Source of the DNA: Streptomyces sp. NBC_00878
Lineage (GTDB): Bacteria; Actinomycetota; Actinomycetes; Streptomycetales; Streptomycetaceae
Assembly: GCF_026341515.1 (NCBI RefSeq)
Contig: NZ_JAPEOK010000001.1
Location: forward strand, 6,386,001-6,450,000
DNA: 64,000 bases
Direction of reading: 5' to 3'
Shown here: piece after piece, positions 36,014 to 43,775 of the stretch
How the letters are laid out: every line of letters begins with the position of its first letter
Numbering within the stretch: position 1 is the stretch's first letter
The notes under the pieces: model-generated
Told to the model about the DNA's origin: nothing
The model's database searches: none
The model's input: the letters and a program-made list of their open reading frames with translations, nothing else
Position numbers and translations under genes: made by a program

Positions 36014-36190
36014 ATGGCTGCGACCAGCAAAGACCCGCACAACGCTCGCGAGATCGCCCGGGTGGTCCTCCTCGGCGCACGCATCGCCCGACGCGAGGCC
36101 CGCGGCAAGCCGGTCAAGCGCCTTAACAACGAGGTCGACCGCATCCGCGAGCGCGCGCAGGCCCGCGAGGACGCCAAGCGCAAGAAGTAG
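36014..36190 (+). CDS. 58-residue basic helical protein
   Basis: Highly charged: NAREIARVVLLGARIARREA and DRIRERAQAREDAKRKK, with pI clearly basic. No cysteines or membrane segments. Two bases after the preceding stop. Could be a small DNA- or RNA-binding accessory protein; not recognised. A strong hairpin follows. Confidence 0.6.
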   Translation: MAATSKDPHNAREIARVVLLGARIARREARGKPVKRLNNEVDRIRERAQAREDAKRKK

Positions 36191-36195
36191 GTACC

Positions 36196-36242
36196 CCACG
36201 GGGCGCCCGTACCCGGCACAGGTACACCCGGGCGCCCCGTGG
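36196..36242 (+). terminator. 14-bp-arm hairpin before the translocase gene
   Basis: CCACGGGGCGCCCG (36196-36209) pairs perfectly with CGGGCGCCCCGTGG (36229-36242). It separates the small-gene operon from the translocase, whose start is 37 bp further on. Several GTACCC hexamers lie in and beyond it. Confidence 0.7.
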
Positions 36243-36278
36243 CCCAGAACGTCGCTCAGGACGACCGGAGAGACCAGG

Positions 36279-38411
36279 ATGACGGACACGACCGCACCCG
36301 CCCACACCGACCCGACGGGTACACCCGTACCCGATGTACCCGAGCAGGCGGGTACCCGTACCCCGCCCGTACCCGCGACCGAGGTACACCCCCGCCGTCG
36401 CATCCGTCTCGGGGGCCTGCGGCGCGCCGTTGTCGAGGCCCGCGAGCACGACGCGTACCGCCTCCTCGTACGCCACGGCGCCTACGTACTCGGGGGTACC
36501 CGCGTCCTCACCCGACGCGGCTGGGACTCCCGCACCACCGCCCGCCACGAACGCATGATGCGCGCCGCCGAGATCGCAGGGAACGAGGAGCTCGTACGAC
36601 AGTGGGAACAGCGCGCGTACGCCTACCGGTTCGCCCGGCACAAGCGGCGCATGGACCTGTTGCAGATGATCCTCAACGCCCCGAAGGCCATCGCCTCCGC
36701 GGTCCTGAGCGCGGGCAGCGTGCTGCTCGTCCTCGGCCTCATGCTGGCCTGGTACAACCACGACGTGTCCGACCTGCTGACCCCGCTCGATACGGCGGTC
36801 GAGCTGGTCGGATGGGTCGCGTTCGTCGCGGGCGTGCTGTGGGAGCCCGTGCTGTACTCGCTGCCCTGGCTCGCCCTCGCCGGAGTGTGGGCCGTCGGCC
36901 GGCACCGCCAGACCGCACCCTCGTGGGCGCTGCCCGTGGGCGGTGACGAGCGGGACATCGTGCCCGACGAGGGCGCCATCCTGCGTGCGCTCGGCAACCT
37001 CGGCATCGCCCCGCTGAACAAGGCCATCAAGGATGGCTGGCAGCCTCGTTGGGAGCAGCCCACCACCCGCTCGGGGAACGGCTGGCACACACAGTTGCAG
37101 CTACCCATGGGCGTCACCGTGGAGATGATCTGCGGGCGGAAGAACGTCCTCGCGCACAACCTCCTGCGGAAGCCGGTCGAGGTGTGGCCGACCGAGCCCC
37201 CGAAGCAGCCCGGCGTACTCGATCTGTGGGTCGCCGATCAGGGCTCACTGTCCGGGGCGGTGCCTCCGTGGCCGCTGCTCACGGAGGGCGTGACCGACTA
37301 CTTCAAGGGCGTGCCGGTCGCGGTGTCGCAGCGCGGTGACGCCATCATCGGGAAGCTGATGGCGGCGAACTACATGGTCGGCGGGATCATGGGTTCGGGT
37401 AAGTCGTCGCTGGTCATCGCCCTGTTGCTCGGTGCGATCCTCGACCCGCTCGTCATCGTCGAGGCGTACGTCATGGCCTACAACACCGATTACGATCCGC
37501 TGAAGCCTCGCCTGCGGACGCTGGTCAAGGGCGACGACGACGAGGACATCAAGGCCGCGCTCGTCGCCCTGCGGAACCTGCGCGACGAGGTCACCGCCCG
37601 GGGCAAGCTCCTCGAGGAACTCGGCGAGGGTGCCACGAAGGTGACGCGCGAGCTGGCGCTGAAGGACCCGCGGATGCGGCCGAAGGTCGTCGTGTTCGAC
37701 GAGTGCCACGAACTGTTCATGCACAAGGAGTACGGCAAAGAGGCCGCTGAGCTGGCCATCAAGGTGATGAAGAAGGCCCGGAAGGTGGCCATCACCCTCG
37801 TGTGGGTCACGGTCTCCCCGACCGCCGACAGCCTCCCGCGGGACGTCACCCGCAACACCTCCCACCGCGTCGCGTTCGCCGTCGGCGACCACGTTGCGAA
37901 CGATGGCCTGCTCGGCTCCGGCAAGCACAAGGCCGGCATTACCGCGACCACCCTGATCCCGGGCGAGGACGTCGGGACTGCGGTGACCGTGGGGTTCAGC
38001 AACAAGCCGTTCGAGGTGGTGCGCGCCCACTACGTGGCGCGTGACCCCGACAAGGGTGTCGACGAGGTGACGCCCGTGGTCGAGCGGGCGATGGGTCTGT
38101 ACGAGGGTGGCCCGGTTGTCGACGAGCCGATGTTCCAGCCGGCCGACCCGCTCGCCGACACCGCGGCGGTCCTCGGCGATGAGACGCGGGTGCTCGCGCA
38201 GGAGGTGCTGCACCGCCTCGCCGCGCGGAACCCGGAGGCGTATGGCAGCTGGGGGCCGACCGACCTGAAGCGCGCCCTGGAGCCGTACGGGGCCGAGCAG
38301 TACAAGTCGAACGGCGTGATGGTCGTGGCCCGCGACCGCGTCCAGGACGCCGTGTTGGAGCGCCTCGCGGAGGACGTCGACGGCTTCGACGACGAGGAGG
38401 GACCGGCGTAG
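36279..38411 (+). CDS. FtsK/SpoIIIE-type DNA translocase (TraB-like)
   Basis: 710-residue ATPase expected to move double-stranded DNA between mycelial cells during conjugation. A Pro/Val-rich N-terminal leader is followed by two to three membrane helices (SAVLSAGSVLLVLGLMLAW at about 140-160, LVGWVAFVAGVLWEPVLY). The motor domain has Walker A GGIMGSGKSSLVI at about 367-378 and Walker B VVVFDECHELFMH at about 468, then LPRDVTRNTSHRVAFAVGD as in FtsK-like proteins. The C-terminal ~90 residues may be the winged-helix that recognises 8-bp repeats. A convergent gene follows. Confidence 0.88.
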   Translation: MTDTTAPAHTDPTGTPVPDVPEQAGTRTPPVPATEVHPRRRIRLGGLRRAVVEAREHDAYRLLVRHGAYVLGGTRVLTRRGWDSRTTARHERMMRAAEIAGNEELVRQWEQRAYAYRFARHKRRMDLLQMILNAPKAIASAVLSAGSVLLVLGLMLAWYNHDVSDLLTPLDTAVELVGWVAFVAGVLWEPVLYSLPWLALAGVWAVGRHRQTAPSWALPVGGDERDIVPDEGAILRALGNLGIAPLNKAIKDGWQPRWEQPTTRSGNGWHTQLQLPMGVTVEMICGRKNVLAHNLLRKPVEVWPTEPPKQPGVLDLWVADQGSLSGAVPPWPLLTEGVTDYFKGVPVAVSQRGDAIIGKLMAANYMVGGIMGSGKSSLVIALLLGAILDPLVIVEAYVMAYNTDYDPLKPRLRTLVKGDDDEDIKAALVALRNLRDEVTARGKLLEELGEGATKVTRELALKDPRMRPKVVVFDECHELFMHKEYGKEAAELAIKVMKKARKVAITLVWVTVSPTADSLPRDVTRNTSHRVAFAVGDHVANDGLLGSGKHKAGITATTLIPGEDVGTAVTVGFSNKPFEVVRAHYVARDPDKGVDEVTPVVERAMGLYEGGPVVDEPMFQPADPLADTAAVLGDETRVLAQEVLHRLAARNPEAYGSWGPTDLKRALEPYGAEQYKSNGVMVVARDRVQDAVLERLAEDVDGFDDEEGPA

Positions 38412-38432
38412 ATCTTGGGGAGTCCTCCCCGA

Positions 38433-38499
38433 AGCCTCCCTGATCCACCTCCCCCGTGGGGACCTGCACGTATGCGGGTTCAGGGAGGGCAGGGAGGCT
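38433..38499. terminator. inverted repeat between convergent genes
   Basis: AGCCTCCCTG (38433-38442) and CAGGGAGGCT (38490-38499), with further aggga/tccct copies around it. It lies in the 156-bp space between the translocase stop and the stop of the convergent membrane-protein gene. Confidence 0.4.
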
Positions 38500-38567
38500 G
38501 ATCTATGTGGGGCGGGGAAGCGGGAAACGAGGGGTTCAGCCTCCCCCGTCCTACCTCCCTCCCTGCA

Positions 38568-38999
38568 CTACCCGAGGCGCTTGCCAAGTACCTTGCCCTG
38601 CCCAGCCACATCGACGAACGGGCGCACCTGCGAAATGGCCACCCCCTGCTGCTGGCATGCCCGGTCCAGTTCGTCATGGAGGATGTACCAGCTCGCCTCC
38701 GCGTGCGACTCAAGCCGGTGCGGCAGGTCGTGAACTCCAGGGAGCCGAGCGCTCTGAACAACGATCGTCATGGAGTTCGGGAGCAGCAGTCCCCACCCCG
38801 TGATGGTCGCCGCGGCTCTGCCCTCGTTGACCGCCGTGACGGATAGGTGATGGTCCCCCACCACGCCGCCAACGTAGGGCATGGCACTGTGCCCCTTGAC
38901 CTTGATCACTGGACCGGTGCGGAGCCAGGAAACTACCTGCCAGCCGAGCGAAACGGCGCTGACAGTGAGGGCGCATATGGAGATGACGATGGCTGTCAT
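38568..38999 (-). CDS. membrane-anchored hypothetical protein
   Basis: 143 residues. One N-terminal transmembrane helix (MTAIVISICALTVSAVSLGW), then a soluble beta-rich domain with GDHHLSVTAVNEGRAAATITG and a C-terminal VRPFVDVAGQGKV. ATG 38999 is chosen because it starts at the membrane helix. Similar single-helix proteins with an immunoglobulin-like (VNEGR) region are scattered through Streptomyces; function unknown. Oriented against the translocase gene. Confidence 0.65.
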   Translation of the reverse strand: MTAIVISICALTVSAVSLGWQVVSWLRTGPVIKVKGHSAMPYVGGVVGDHHLSVTAVNEGRAAATITGWGLLLPNSMTIVVQSARLPGVHDLPHRLESHAEASWYILHDELDRACQQQGVAISQVRPFVDVAGQGKVLGKRLG

Positions 39000-39060
39000 G
39001 CACGGAGAGTAGACCTGCCTCAGGGCCACTCAGCGCCGTTCCGTCTCCCTCCCCACGGCA

Positions 39061-39143
39061 ACGGCCCCCGCAATTCCCTCCAGGGCAGCGGGGGCCGTCG
39101 CATGCGCGCGGGCGGGCGCGGACAGAGGTACGCGCCCGCCCGC
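39061..39143. terminator. two consecutive strong hairpins
   Basis: Hairpin 1: ACGGCCCCCG / CGGGGGCCGT (39061-39098). Hairpin 2: GCGGGCGGGCGCG / CGCGCCCGCCCGC (39108-39143). They follow the small minus-strand gene pair and separate it from the gene at 38568-38999. No gene is seen in the 226 bp around them. Confidence 0.65.
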
Positions 39144-39225
39144 GGCCTCAGCCGGGACACAGTACCGGCCGAGGCATGGTCCCGCCCGCCCCTGCGCATC
39201 GGGGATACAGGGACGGGCGGGGGGT

Positions 39226-39429
39226 CTACTGCGGGAGCGCCCGCCACTCCTCCCATATCTCCTGCGCCACGTCGCACCGCCGGTTGCCGAAGTCGCAGTC
39301 CGGGCAGCCCTGGGAGTGGTCCAGGAAGGCGCCGAACTTCGCCTGCTTCGGCGTGAACCCCGTAGTGCTGGCCGTAGTCCGCGGTGCCCCGCTGGACGTG
39401 TCGCGCCACTCGGACCGGTCGCCCATCAT
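39226..39429 (-). CDS. 67-residue hypothetical protein with Cys cluster
   Basis: The C-terminal half, SQGCPDCDFGNRRCDVAQEIW, has three cysteines placed like a small metal-binding knuckle. The gene's ATG overlaps the stop of the upstream minus gene (ATGA), so the two form an operon. I do not recognise the family. Confidence 0.6.
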   Translation of the reverse strand: MMGDRSEWRDTSSGAPRTTASTTGFTPKQAKFGAFLDHSQGCPDCDFGNRRCDVAQEIWEEWRALPQ

Positions 39430-39620
39430 GAGGCGCTCCTCGTGTGCTTGGGGTGGTTGCGCATCTCGACCTCGCAGGTCGTCGCGGCCTTGGTGTTCCC
39501 GCGCCCCTCATGCCCGGCGCGCTGCTTCTCCAGCGCCGCACACACATCACAGCCCGGCGCCGGGCGGGGAGGGCTCGTCGGATCCAGCAACGTGACGGGG
39601 GATTCCTGGGTCGTGCTCAT
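39426..39620 (-). CDS. 64-residue hypothetical protein
   Basis: Pro-rich N-terminus (SPPRPAPGCDVCAALEKQR) followed by a basic, Cys-containing helical part (AATTCEVEMRNHPKH). A CxxC plus later Cys/His suggests a small zinc-binding fold. It is the first gene of a two-gene minus operon reading away from the divergent 39856 gene. Confidence 0.6.
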   Translation of the reverse strand: MSTTQESPVTLLDPTSPPRPAPGCDVCAALEKQRAGHEGRGNTKAATTCEVEMRNHPKHTRSAS

Positions 39621-39733
39621 GCGCGTGCCTCCGCTGGCGTAGGTCTGCCCAGCGCGGCTATGTGTACGGGCAGAGTGGTGGGCCTGCCGCTGGTCACGAC
39701 GCTAGGGACGCGATGTGTGGGAGTGCCAGCAAT

Positions 39734-39823
39734 GTGCATCGATGTGCACGACGTACCTCTGAACAACTCCCTGGCCAGAACGCGGTCTTGACCCCGCATC
39801 ACCGGCGGGTGACGTTGGTGCAC
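39734..39823. promoter_or_regulatory. divergent control region with GTGCA half-sites
   Basis: GTGCA-tcgatg-TGCAC dyad at 39734-39749 and a GTGCAC at 39818-39823, in the 235-bp gap between the divergent genes at 39620 and 39856. A plausible operator for the XRE-DUF5753 regulator encoded downstream; not proven. Confidence 0.35.
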
Positions 39824-39855
39824 ATCAGCGCACGCGCCGCCAGGGGAGGACAGTC

Positions 39856-40113
39856 ATGGCCTTACAGTTCATCGGCATCGACCCAGAGACAGGACAGAGC
39901 GGGTCGCCCACCGCGTGGGTCGACACCGACACCGCCGACATCGTGCTTCAGAGCTACACCGCCGACGAATCCACCCGGACCCAGTGCCAGGAGAACACCG
40001 CGCCCGGGCACGACAAGGGGATCCCCGACCACGAGACCGTGGTCCGGATCCCCGTCCACCTCGTACCGCTGCTGAGGGAGGCATGCGATGCCGCAGAACG
40101 AGCTGCGCTTTAA
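39856..40113 (+). CDS. 85-residue hypothetical protein with early TTA codon
   Basis: Starts ATG GCC TTA CAG: the third codon is TTA, the rare leucine codon read by the bldA tRNA in Streptomyces, so translation may depend on development. Sequence ALQFIGIDPETGQSGSPTAW, IVLQSYTADESTRTQC and HETVVRIPVHLVPLL suggests a compact beta-alpha protein, as seen for partner proteins of XRE-DUF5753 regulators. RBS GGGAGGA is 8 nt upstream. Ends 26 bp inside the DUF6879 gene. Confidence 0.7.
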   Translation: MALQFIGIDPETGQSGSPTAWVDTDTADIVLQSYTADESTRTQCQENTAPGHDKGIPDHETVVRIPVHLVPLLREACDAAERAAL

Positions 40114-40621
40114 CGACCTCCTTGAGTCGGCCCAGCAATCTGCCGTCCACTTGGAGATGCGCGACAACTACGGGGTCGGTGACGAGGCCGACGACTTCGA
40201 CCACTGGAAGGAAACCGGCTGGCGCGACGCCGACCCGGGCTCCGCCTACTGGGCGCCGTGGGTCGACCTGATCCAGCGCTCGACCGCCCGCGGCGTGACC
40301 GTGCGCCGGGCCCGCATCGTGTCCGAGCCCGTCACCGACTACATCCGGTACGAGCACGCCGGGGCCGGCGTCAACGTCCACGCGGGCGAGCAAGTCCGCT
40401 GGCTGCCCCGCCGCCAGGCCGTCGACCTCATGCTGCCCGGCGCAGACCTGTGGATCTTCGACGGGGCACGCGTGCTGTTCAACCACTTCAGCGGAGACGG
40501 GGGCTGGGCAGACCCGCCGCTCGAACTCCGCACGGAACCAGCCATCGTCAAGCAGTGCGTCGATGCGTTCGAGGCCGTGTGGGAACGCTCCACCCCACAC
40601 GACCAGTACGAGATCCACTGA
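40088..40621 (+). CDS. DUF6879 family protein
   Basis: 177 residues, typical DUF6879: LRFNDLLESAQQSAVHLEMRD at the start, FDHWKETGWRDADPG, then RGVTVRRARIVSEPVTDYIRYE, VRWLPRRQA, LPGADLWIFDGARVLFNHF and a C-terminal helix AFEAVWERS. Such genes sit next to XRE-DUF5753 regulators in many streptomycetes and are suspected effector partners. Molecular role unknown. Confidence 0.82.
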   Translation: MPQNELRFNDLLESAQQSAVHLEMRDNYGVGDEADDFDHWKETGWRDADPGSAYWAPWVDLIQRSTARGVTVRRARIVSEPVTDYIRYEHAGAGVNVHAGEQVRWLPRRQAVDLMLPGADLWIFDGARVLFNHFSGDGGWADPPLELRTEPAIVKQCVDAFEAVWERSTPHDQYEIH

Positions 40622-40646
40622 CAGAAAGCACCGGACAGGCCAGCTC

Positions 40647-41498
40647 ATGCCCATCTCCCCGTCGTCCTCCGCCCAGGAGGCCCGCGAAAACGTGGCGCGC
40701 CAGCTCCGCGAACTCCGCAGGGACGCCGGACTGACGGTCACCGAGCTGGCCTCCGCGTGCGGCTGGCACCACGCCAAGACGTCCCGCATCGAGAACGCGA
40801 AGACGCCGCCGTCCCCCACCGACATCCGCCTCTGGTGCACGACCTGCAAGACGCCAGGCCGCGCCGAGGACCTGATCGCCGCGTCACTCAACGCGGAGTC
40901 CATGTACACCGAATGGCGCCGCCGGGCCCGCCTCGGCCTGCGCCAGATCCAGGACAGCTACGTCAAGCTGTTCCGCTCCACCGGCCTGTTCCGCATCTAC
41001 TCGCCGACGCTGGTTCCGGGCCTGCTGCAGACCGAGGGATACGCGCGCGCCCTGCTGTCCGCCAACGCCCGCCTGCTCGACATCCCCGACGACGCCGACC
41101 AGGCCGCAGACGCACGTGTCGAACGGTCCAAGGTCATCCACGAGCAGGGGCACCGGTTCGTCCTGCTGATCGAAGAGGGCGTCCTCTACTACCAGTTGGG
41201 CGACAGCGACGCGATGGCCGCGCAGCTCGGCTATCTGCTCACCGCGGGGGCGCTGCCGTCGGTGTCGCTCGGCATCATCCCTCGCGCCACACTGCAGCGC
41301 GTGCTGTGGCCGCAGGAGTTGTTCCACGTGTACGACGACACGCTCGTCTCGGTCGAGCTCCTCTCGGCGCAGGTCAACATCACGCAGCCTACGGAGATCG
41401 CCTTGTATCTGGAGGCGTTCGAGCAGCTGCGGAGCATGGCCGTGTACGGGGCCGAGGCGCGCGCTCTGATCGTGAAGGCCATCGACGCGCTTCGGTGA
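40647..41498 (+). CDS. XRE family regulator with DUF5753 (Scr1-like)
   Basis: 283 residues. The N-terminal HTH is NVARQLRELRRDAGLTVTELASACGWHHAKTSRIENAK (two halves around 15-50). The DUF5753 domain follows, starting RIYSPTLVPGLLQTEGYARALL, with the characteristic GILPRA-like strand (LGIIPRATLQRVLWPQ) and ELLSAQVNITQPTEI. Regulators of this group act with a small partner protein, sometimes described as a toxin-antitoxin-like pair in SLP1 (scr). Here the partners are the 85-residue and DUF6879 proteins. Confidence 0.88.
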   Translation: MPISPSSSAQEARENVARQLRELRRDAGLTVTELASACGWHHAKTSRIENAKTPPSPTDIRLWCTTCKTPGRAEDLIAASLNAESMYTEWRRRARLGLRQIQDSYVKLFRSTGLFRIYSPTLVPGLLQTEGYARALLSANARLLDIPDDADQAADARVERSKVIHEQGHRFVLLIEEGVLYYQLGDSDAMAAQLGYLLTAGALPSVSLGIIPRATLQRVLWPQELFHVYDDTLVSVELLSAQVNITQPTEIALYLEAFEQLRSMAVYGAEARALIVKAIDALR

Positions 41499-41572
41499 GG
41501 CTGACCCCTGCTCGCTGGCCCCCAGGGGGAAGCGCCTCAGACAAAGGGCCGATCCCGTGTCACGGTCAGGAC

Positions 41573-41770
41573 ATGACTGACCTTCCGCGGTCCTGCCACC
41601 GCTCTGAAGTCCGCAACCTCCCGCACCCACAATGCGATCAGTGCCAGCGCCAGAAGCGTCCGAGGTGGCGCGAAGCCACAGGGATGTTCGAGGAGACCGT
41701 CGATCCCGTGGGAACGGTCTCCTACGAGTGCCCCACGCCCCTCTGCGAAGGCAATGGGGGAAGCTTCTGA
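41573..41770 (+). CDS. 65-residue Cys-rich protein
   Basis: Short frame with ATG at 41573 and two Cys pairs: PQCDQCQRQKRPRWREATG and YECPTPLCEGNGGSF. The spacing suggests a zinc ribbon. It is 75 bp after the regulator. Ribosome site is weak, so the call is tentative. Confidence 0.5.
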   Translation: MTDLPRSCHRSEVRNLPHPQCDQCQRQKRPRWREATGMFEETVDPVGTVSYECPTPLCEGNGGSF

Positions 41771-41790
41771 CTCTCCCTCGGCACGACGAA

Positions 41791-41824
41791 GCGCCCGGCC
41801 CCTCGAGGTGAGGGTGCCAGGCGC
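41791..41824. terminator. imperfect terminator hairpin
   Basis: GCGCCCGGCCCCTC pairs with GAGGGTGCCAGGCGC with two interruptions. Its left arm and flank (cacgaagcgcccggc) resemble the hairpin at 43067-43100, so the two terminators are related copies. Confidence 0.55.
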
Positions 41825-41837
41825 TGCCGGACAGTCG

Positions 41838-42092
41838 TCAGGACTTCGGCGGGTTGCCCTCCCGGCCCCACCGGGTCGCCCAGTAGCGATCCCGCAGGGG
41901 CACGTACTCCTGGAATGCCTGCATCGCCTCGGTCTGTGCGTCGCGCTCCGCCTTGGTGAGGACCGGAGGCTCTTCCCCGAGGGGGATGGGCTTCGGATCG
42001 CCCATGACGTCCTGCAAGGCCCGGTACGCCTCGCCCACCCGATTGAGGGCGGCCCGGTACTGCGCTTCCAACTCCTCGAACGACTCGCTCAT
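41838..42092 (-). CDS. 84-residue helical hypothetical protein
   Basis: ATG at 42092 with GGAAAGGAAG upstream. MSESFEELEAQYRAALNRVGEAYRALQDVMG and RDAQTEAMQAFQEYVPLRDRYW are two amphipathic helices separated by a Pro-rich loop, a likely coiled-coil hairpin. Divergent from the cargo gene at 42267. Not recognised. Confidence 0.6.
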   Translation of the reverse strand: MSESFEELEAQYRAALNRVGEAYRALQDVMGDPKPIPLGEEPPVLTKAERDAQTEAMQAFQEYVPLRDRYWATRWGREGNPPKS

Positions 42093-42266
42093 GCCGCTTC
42101 CTTTCCACCCCGCTTGGACGAGGTGGGGTGGGAATGTACGACCACGGCCGACGACAGGCAAACCGGGGTCAGTTCCTCGTGATCCGCACACAGGACACCG
42201 CGGGCGTTGAACCCCAATCGGGAAATGAGGAGCGTCACGCCATGAACCGGTCATAACCTGCATCTC

Positions 42267-43043
42267 ATGGCAACGAGCCCGAAGCGACCGGATGACGTCG
42301 CGTACCTCCTTCCCCTCTTCCAGGCCGTCGCGCCCTACCGCGCCGACGGCCACTTCAGGCAGCTTCCGGAACCCGCACCGCGCAGCAGCCTCGCCACGGA
42401 CGATGCTGCGCTGAAGCCCTGGGACGGCAGCGTCCTGATCCGCACCTCCTTTGCCGCCGGCCTGTTTCACGTGGACGCGCTGAGCCGCAACGTCACCATG
42501 ACGGGGCAGATCGATCCCTTCAGCCCCTGGACCCTCTTGCGTGGCGCTCTGGAGAACTTCGCCACCGCGGTATGGCTGCTGTCGGGCAAGGATCGGTCTG
42601 AGCGGCGTGCCCGCGCCCTCGCCCTGTGGCGCGAGGACATGCGCAACCGTGGCCAGCACGAGGAAGATGTCCAGCACGTCGTCACCGGCCAGGGAAAGTC
42701 GGGCGAGCAGCGGCGTCAGGAGATCGAGCAGGTTGCGACCACCCTCGGCCTGACCCCGCTCCCTGGCCACAAGGCAGGCACGACCATCGCCGCAGCCGCC
42801 AAGGAAGCGGGCCTCGATCCGGTACGCGTCCAGGCATCCTGGCGGGTCGCCTCGGGCTTCGCTCACGGCCGGTTCTGGCCCAACCTGCGTGCCGCAACGC
42901 CGCGGAGCGCGATACCGACGGCTGATGGCTATCTCGTCGGCATGGTGATCAACGACGACGAGCTTGAGCGCCTCGCGAAGGCGTGCCTGAAGCTCTTGGA
43001 GCACACCACGCAGCGCTACGCGGCTCGGAACACGGTCAACTGA
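42267..43043 (+). CDS. cargo protein of unknown function, possibly HEPN-like
   Basis: 258 residues, largely helical. LLRGALENFATAVWLLSG, RARALALWREDMRNRGQHEED and a later SWRVASGFAHGRFWP give the spaced R..LE / R..R / S...HG pattern seen in uncharacterised DUF5677-like helical proteins, which some relate to HEPN nucleases. No canonical RxxxxH motif can be pointed to with confidence. The gene is flanked by its own divergent partner and a terminator, so it is a single-gene insert between the regulator block and the replication block. Function unknown; defence or phenotype cargo is possible. Confidence 0.6.
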   Translation: MATSPKRPDDVAYLLPLFQAVAPYRADGHFRQLPEPAPRSSLATDDAALKPWDGSVLIRTSFAAGLFHVDALSRNVTMTGQIDPFSPWTLLRGALENFATAVWLLSGKDRSERRARALALWREDMRNRGQHEEDVQHVVTGQGKSGEQRRQEIEQVATTLGLTPLPGHKAGTTIAAAAKEAGLDPVRVQASWRVASGFAHGRFWPNLRAATPRSAIPTADGYLVGMVINDDELERLAKACLKLLEHTTQRYAARNTVN

Positions 43044-43066
43044 CTTTGGACTGGCAGGCGCACGAA

Positions 43067-43100
43067 GCGCCCGGCTCCTCACGGTGAGGAGACCGGGCGC
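43067..43100 (+). terminator. terminator hairpin after cargo gene
   Basis: GCGCCCGGCTCCTCA / TGAGGAG-A-CCGGGCGC with loop CGG; one bulged A. Located between convergent genes. Confidence 0.75.
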
Positions 43101-43146
43101 CGGCGCTCACTAGAGAGCCCGCCCCGGGGCAGGGGGCGGCGTCTCG

Positions 43147-43773
43147 TCAGCTGTAGACGGCCTTGGCGACCTCGGGCGGAAGCTCCGGGGTGCGGAAGTC
43201 CTTGTAGTCCCACCCGCGGCCACGGGACTGGGGGGTGAGGGCGTCCCTCAGCTGCCGCTTCTCGTCGCTGTAGCCGCTCACTCCGTGCGCCTGCGCGACC
43301 CACTCGTTGACGAGGCGGACGTCACCGCTGTCCGAAGCATGCTGGAGTACCGCGCGCTGCAACGAGGCGTCGCCGTAGCGCTCGGCCTCGGCGAGCAGCT
43401 GCCCGCGGTGCTCCTTGCTCGCGGCCTTCGCCTTGCCGAGCGCGTCACGGAAAGCGGCGAGCAGGAGTTCGCGGTCGGCAGGGCTCGTGCCCTCGGGGAT
43501 GTCGGGGCCGGACGGGACGAGGCTGTTGAGGTAGTCGAGGCGGGCCTGACGGCGCGCGAGGACCCGCTCGTACGCGTCGGCGACCTCTTGGGCGTGCGCC
43601 TGGTACAGCTCGGCGAGCTTCTCCGTCTTGTGGTCGTCGGACCAGACGCGGCTGTCGCGGATCACCTGCGCCTGCGCGGCGAAGTCCGTGCGGGACTGGC
43701 GTGCGGCGAGGTGGTCCGGGTCCTCGTTCGGGTGCGTGGCGAACGGGTTCGGGGGCGCCTCGGGCGTGGTCAT
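43147..43773 (-). CDS. helical hypothetical protein, last gene of minus-strand block
   Basis: 208 residues, Ala/Glu/Arg-rich, long predicted helices: EKLAELYQAHAQEVADAYERVLARR and LLLAAFRDALGKAKAASKEHRG. C-terminal part GVSGYSDEKRQLRDAL and WDYKDFRTPELPPEVAKAVYS. Composition resembles phage scaffold or virion accessory proteins but nothing specific is identifiable. Two bases after the stop of the upstream minus gene. Confidence 0.65.
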   Translation of the reverse strand: MTTPEAPPNPFATHPNEDPDHLAARQSRTDFAAQAQVIRDSRVWSDDHKTEKLAELYQAHAQEVADAYERVLARRQARLDYLNSLVPSGPDIPEGTSPADRELLLAAFRDALGKAKAASKEHRGQLLAEAERYGDASLQRAVLQHASDSGDVRLVNEWVAQAHGVSGYSDEKRQLRDALTPQSRGRGWDYKDFRTPELPPEVAKAVYS

Positions 43774-43775
43774 CG

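Noticed and set aside
38456..38846. Plus-strand ORFs downstream of the translocase
   Set aside because: They overlap the better supported minus-strand membrane protein and have no coding character.
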